Assembly (NCBI GenBank): GCA_903937385.1
Contig: CAIZZF010000024.1
Coordinates: 1-51,107 of the forward strand
Length of the DNA stretch: 51,107 nucleotides
Source: an uncultured Holophagaceae bacterium
Lineage (GTDB): Bacteria > Acidobacteriota > Holophagae > Holophagales > Holophagaceae
Reading direction: 5' to 3'
The notes under the pieces are model-generated. The model was not told where the DNA came from and did not search any database. It worked only from the letters and a program-made list of their open reading frames with translations. A program made the position numbers and the translations under genes. Shown one piece after another: positions 48,234 to 51,107 of this stretch (positions are counted from its first letter, which is position 1; each line of letters starts with the position of its first letter).

Positions 48234-51107
48234 TTACTGGACGGTGCCCACGACTGTGACGCAGACGGGGAAGCTGCCTGCGCTGTATTTGGTGACGCTG
48301 AGCAGGACGCCCGTGGCCGGATCGATGGCGCCAATGGCGACCTGACTGCCGTTGTAGTTGGTCAGGAGCCCCCACTTGCCATTGCGGCTCACCATCAGGC
48401 TGTCGGAGCCCGTCCCGCCGAAGAGCTCGTAGGGGCTGCCTACCAAGGGCGTGAGCACGCCAGTCTGGAGGTTGTAGGCATAGGCCGCGTAGTCATTGTC
48501 GGTGGTGGCCAGGGTGAGGTAGATGACCGGCTGTGTCGGATTCGCGGAGACGCCATGGTAGGAGTCCGCCTGGGTGAGGCCCGTGTCCGTCGGGGCCAGC
48601 GGCAGGAGGCCACCGGCCTCGAGCTCCACTGCGTAGGCATAGACGATGCATTCCTGGGCGGCGCCGCCAGCGGCGCCTTCGCTCTTGGTGAAGAGCACCT
48701 CACCCGTGTTGCTGAGTGCGAGCGACAGAGCGCCAGCGCCGGAGGGCAGTCCCAGGCTGCTGTGAAGGGTCGGGACACCCGTGCTGGCAGTGATGTCAAA
48801 GACCTGGAGCTGGTCGCTGGTGCGGCCAACGGAGTAGAGCTGGCGGCCCGAGGGGTGCACCAGCACATCACCCGTGCCGCCGGCCGTGGTGATAGGAGTG
48901 CCGGCCGTGAGAGCCCCCGTCGCAGCGTTAATGGCGAAGACCGAGAGCGTGCCGTCGCAGCGCACGTAGAGGTAACTCCCCGAGGGATCCACGGCACTGG
49001 CCCAGGGGTTGGTGCCCGTGGGATAGGTGGCCACCCTGGTGAGGGCGCCGGTGGTGCCGTCGATGGTAAAGGCGGTGACGGTATTGGGGACATCAGCCAG
49101 GCCGTCCCCGTTGACCACGAACAGGAACTTGCCCTGAGGGTCGCTGGTGACATGCAGGGCGTTCACATTGGTGTCGAAGGGCGAGGTGGCCAGCTCCGCG
49201 AGCGTCCCGGCGCCATCGCTTAGGGTGTAGGCCGAGATTCCGCCTCCGGAGTTGGCAACATAGGCGAACTTGCTGGTGAAACCAAGCACCGTAACCGTGG
49301 TGGCGGCGGTAGCCGTTGCCCCTGTGGCGCTGGTGGTCGTCAGGGTGTAGATGGTCGTGCTCGCGGGGGAAACCGCCAGCTGCTCACCGGTGGTGACCGA
49401 GAGGTTGCCGGGCGTGATGACGCCGGTTCCCGTGAAAGCGAAGGTCAGCAGGGTGCCCTGGCCCATCGTGATGGTGGAGGGACTGGCCTTGAAGAGGCTG
49501 ATGCTGGGAGCGGTACCTACCGTGATCGTCAGGGCCGCGGTGGTGGTGTCTCCAGCGGTGTTGGTGACGGTGAGGGTGTAGGTGGTGTTGGTGGCGGGGT
49601 TCACCGTCAAGGTGGCCCCGCTGGCGAGGGCCAGGTTCCCGGGCGTGAGGACGCCGGTACCTCCCCGGTAGGTGGCGCTAAGGACGGAAGCCCCGGCGGC
49701 GGCCACATCGGCCTTGCTCGCAGAGAAGTCGCTGATGACCGGCAGGGGAACGATGGCGATGAGGGCAGTGTCAGAGAGGTTGGTGCTCCCGCCATCACCC
49801 ACCGTGCAAGAGAGGCTCACCTGCCCGGTGGCCCCCGCGGTGAAGGTCACGCTGGAGGTCGCTGACCCAGCCGTGATACGGCCGTTCTGGACGGTCCAGG
49901 CATACGTCATGCCTGACTGCGCAGCCACCGAGGCGGTATAGCCGGCCTTGCCGGTGGTGACGCTGGCCGGAGCCTGCACGGTGGGCTGGGCCGGGGGGGT
50001 CACTACCACCACCGTGGTGGAGGCTGACTTGGAGGGATCAGCCGAGCTGGTGGCCTTGATCGTGTAGGTTCCGGCCGTCTCGGGGGCGGTCCAGACACTA
50101 CCCAGCCAGCTGCCGCCGGTAGCAGACCAGATGACGTTGGTATTGACCGCCCCGGTCACGGTGGCGGCGAAGGCGGTGCTGCTGTTGGCCGAGACCGTGG
50201 GAGCCAGTGGGCTGATGGCCGTGACTTTGGCATCTTGGGCCCGAACGGTGAGGGTGGCCGTGGCCGTGGCGCCGGCCTGGTTGGTCACAGTGAGGATGAA
50301 GATCTTGGGATCGGTGAGGGTCCCGGTGGGGAAGGCGACGCCGCTGGTGACGGTGCCCACACCGAGGTTCACGACTCCGCTGCCCCCGGTGAAGGTAGGC
50401 GTGATGGTGGTGGAGCTGCCGAGCAGCACCGGGTTGACCGCTGCGACCATAATGGGGGTTGCAGGAGCGGCAACGATCGTGGCAGCAGCGGTCCCCGTGG
50501 CGGAAATGCTCCCGAGGGAGTTGCTCGCCACGCAGCTGAGGCTCACGGTGCCCGTGGCTGCGGGTGTGAAGGTGATGGTATTGGTGCCAGCGCCGGCCGT
50601 GATGGTGGCGCCGGTAGCTGTCCAGGTGAAGGTCATGCCGGACTGTGCGGGCACGGTGGCCGTGGCCCCGGCCAGGGAGCCCGTGACATAGGGGTTGAGC
50701 GTGATGACGGGCTTGTTCGGCAGACCCACCACGGTGACGGTGGTCGTGGCCGTCTTGCTCACATCTTCCGTCGACGTGGCGGTGATAATGGCACTTCCAG
50801 CGGTGGCCGGTGCGGTCCAGACGCCGCCGGTGGTGATGGCACCGGATGTTGCCGTCCAGGTCACCCCATTGGTGATACCGCCGGTCACCGTGCTGCTGAA
50901 GGTGGTTGCGGTGGAGACTGCGACGGTGGGCGCTGCGGGGCTGAGCGCACCCACGACCACGGTCTGGGGGCTCACGGTCAGGGTGGTGGTGGCCGTGCTG
51001 CCCAGGCTGTTGGTGACGGTCAGGGTGAAGGTCTTGGCGGCGGTGATCACGCCGCTGCTGAAGGCCGTGCCGCTGGTGACCGCGCCCACGCCGTTGCTCA
51101 CGCTGCC
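48234..51107 (-). CDS. Large Ig-like-repeat surface protein with C-terminal beta-propeller, partial
   Basis: The frame is open from the right edge to TAA at 48234-48236, more than 955 residues; the N-terminus lies outside. Residues are counted from a GTG at 51101. About 600 residues of Ser/Thr/Gly/Val-rich Ig-like modules come first: the series GVGxVTSG, LTVTN, VWTAP, AQSGMT recurs with a period of about 243 residues (LTVTN at 27 and 270). Two shorter TPGNL modules follow (about 475-525 and 557-605). From about 612 (KFAYVANSGGGISAYTL) a lactonase/YVTN-like beta-propeller runs to the end. It is probably secreted or surface-attached, perhaps adhesive. No sortase or anchoring motif is seen. Confidence 0.8.
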   Translation of the reverse strand, partial: GSVSNGVGAVTSGTAFSSGVITAAKTFTLTVTNSLGSTATTTLTVSPQTVVVGALSPAAPTVAVSTATTFSSTVTGGITNGVTWTATSGAITTGGVWTAPATAGSAIITATSTEDVSKTATTTVTVVGLPNKPVITLNPYVTGSLAGATATVPAQSGMTFTWTATGATITAGAGTNTITFTPAATGTVSLSCVASNSLGSISATGTAAATIVAAPATPIMVAAVNPVLLGSSTTITPTFTGGSGVVNLGVGTVTSGVAFPTGTLTDPKIFILTVTNQAGATATATLTVRAQDAKVTAISPLAPTVSANSSTAFAATVTGAVNTNVIWSATGGSWLGSVWTAPETAGTYTIKATSSADPSKSASTTVVVVTPPAQPTVQAPASVTTGKAGYTASVAAQSGMTYAWTVQNGRITAGSATSSVTFTAGATGQVSLSCTVGDGGSTNLSDTALIAIVPLPVISDFSASKADVAAAGASVLSATYRGGTGVLTPGNLALASGATLTVNPATNTTYTLTVTNTAGDTTTAALTITVGTAPSISLFKASPSTITMGQGTLLTFAFTGTGVITPGNLSVTTGEQLAVSPASTTIYTLTTTSATGATATAATTVTVLGFTSKFAYVANSGGGISAYTLSDGAGTLAELATSPFDTNVNALHVTSDPQGKFLFVVNGDGLADVPNTVTAFTIDGTTGALTRVATYPTGTNPWASAVDPSGSYLYVRCDGTLSVFAINAATGALTAGTPITTAGGTGDVLVHPSGRQLYSVGRTSDQLQVFDITASTGVPTLHSSLGLPSGAGALSLALSNTGEVLFTKSEGAAGGAAQECIVYAYAVELEAGGLLPLAPTDTGLTQADSYHGVSANPTQPVIYLTLATTDNDYAAYAYNLQTGVLTPLVGSPYELFGGTGSDSLMVSRNGKWGLLTNYNGSQVAIGAIDPATGVLLSVTKYSAGSFPVCVTVVGTVQ

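Overview
This is a high-G+C (roughly two thirds by eye) Gram-negative chromosome segment carrying about 40 tightly packed genes, many with 1-14 bp overlaps. Outer-membrane lipoprotein genes (lnt, a LolC/E permease with LolD), type IV-like prepilin, MurB/FtsQAZ and an alternative complex III (ACIII) operon joined to an A2-type caa3 oxidase suggest an Acidobacteriota-like bacterium, perhaps of the Holophagae/Geothrix group. That placement is inference from gene content; no rRNA is present to test it.

Layout. 1-3.0 kb: repeat-rich C-terminus of an RNA-binding-type protein, a small exported protein, pterin dehydratase, a FabG-like reductase and folD. 3.0-8.3 kb: rimP-nusA-infB, with a sigma70-like promoter and a terminator-like hairpin in the leader. 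8.3-14.0 kb: acetate uptake (DUF485 protein and ActP) facing a convergent lipoprotein / cNMP-CBS-DUF294 / DnaQ-like exonuclease operon. 14.0-22.9 kb: prepilin, DUF4149 protein, hflX, a PilZ-receiver fusion, LolC/E-LolD, ruvX, a GMC oxidoreductase, ogt and an NAD(P)-binding protein. 22.9-27.4 kb: a short division cluster murB-ftsQ-ftsA-ftsZ, interrupted by an unusual heptamer-repeat intergenic region. 27.4-30.6 kb: a lower-GC GIY-YIG nuclease with a RAMA-like tail (likely acquired), a PqqD-like protein, palindromic repeats and an OPT transporter. 30.8-34.3 kb: a TrmH-type rRNA methyltransferase, lnt, a GNAT protein and Maf.

34.7-48.1 kb is one 13-gene respiratory operon: actA, an unrecognised 63-aa gene, actB, actC, an actD-actE fusion, actF, an extra membrane cytochrome c, sco, coxA, coxC, subunit IV, coxB (CuA plus cytochrome c) and ctaB. 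Together these would move electrons from quinol through ACIII and cytochrome c to oxygen. From 48.2 kb to the right edge, on the minus strand, runs a very large Ig-like-repeat / beta-propeller surface protein, cut by the window.

The points most worth following up are the 63-aa gene inside the ACIII operon, the ActD-ActE fusion and extra cytochrome, the GIY-YIG-RAMA insertion behind ftsZ, the heptamer repeat before ftsQ, a palindromic repeat found twice (28.5 and 45.9 kb), and the rimP leader attenuator candidate. No tRNA, rRNA, CRISPR array, IS element or prophage was seen.
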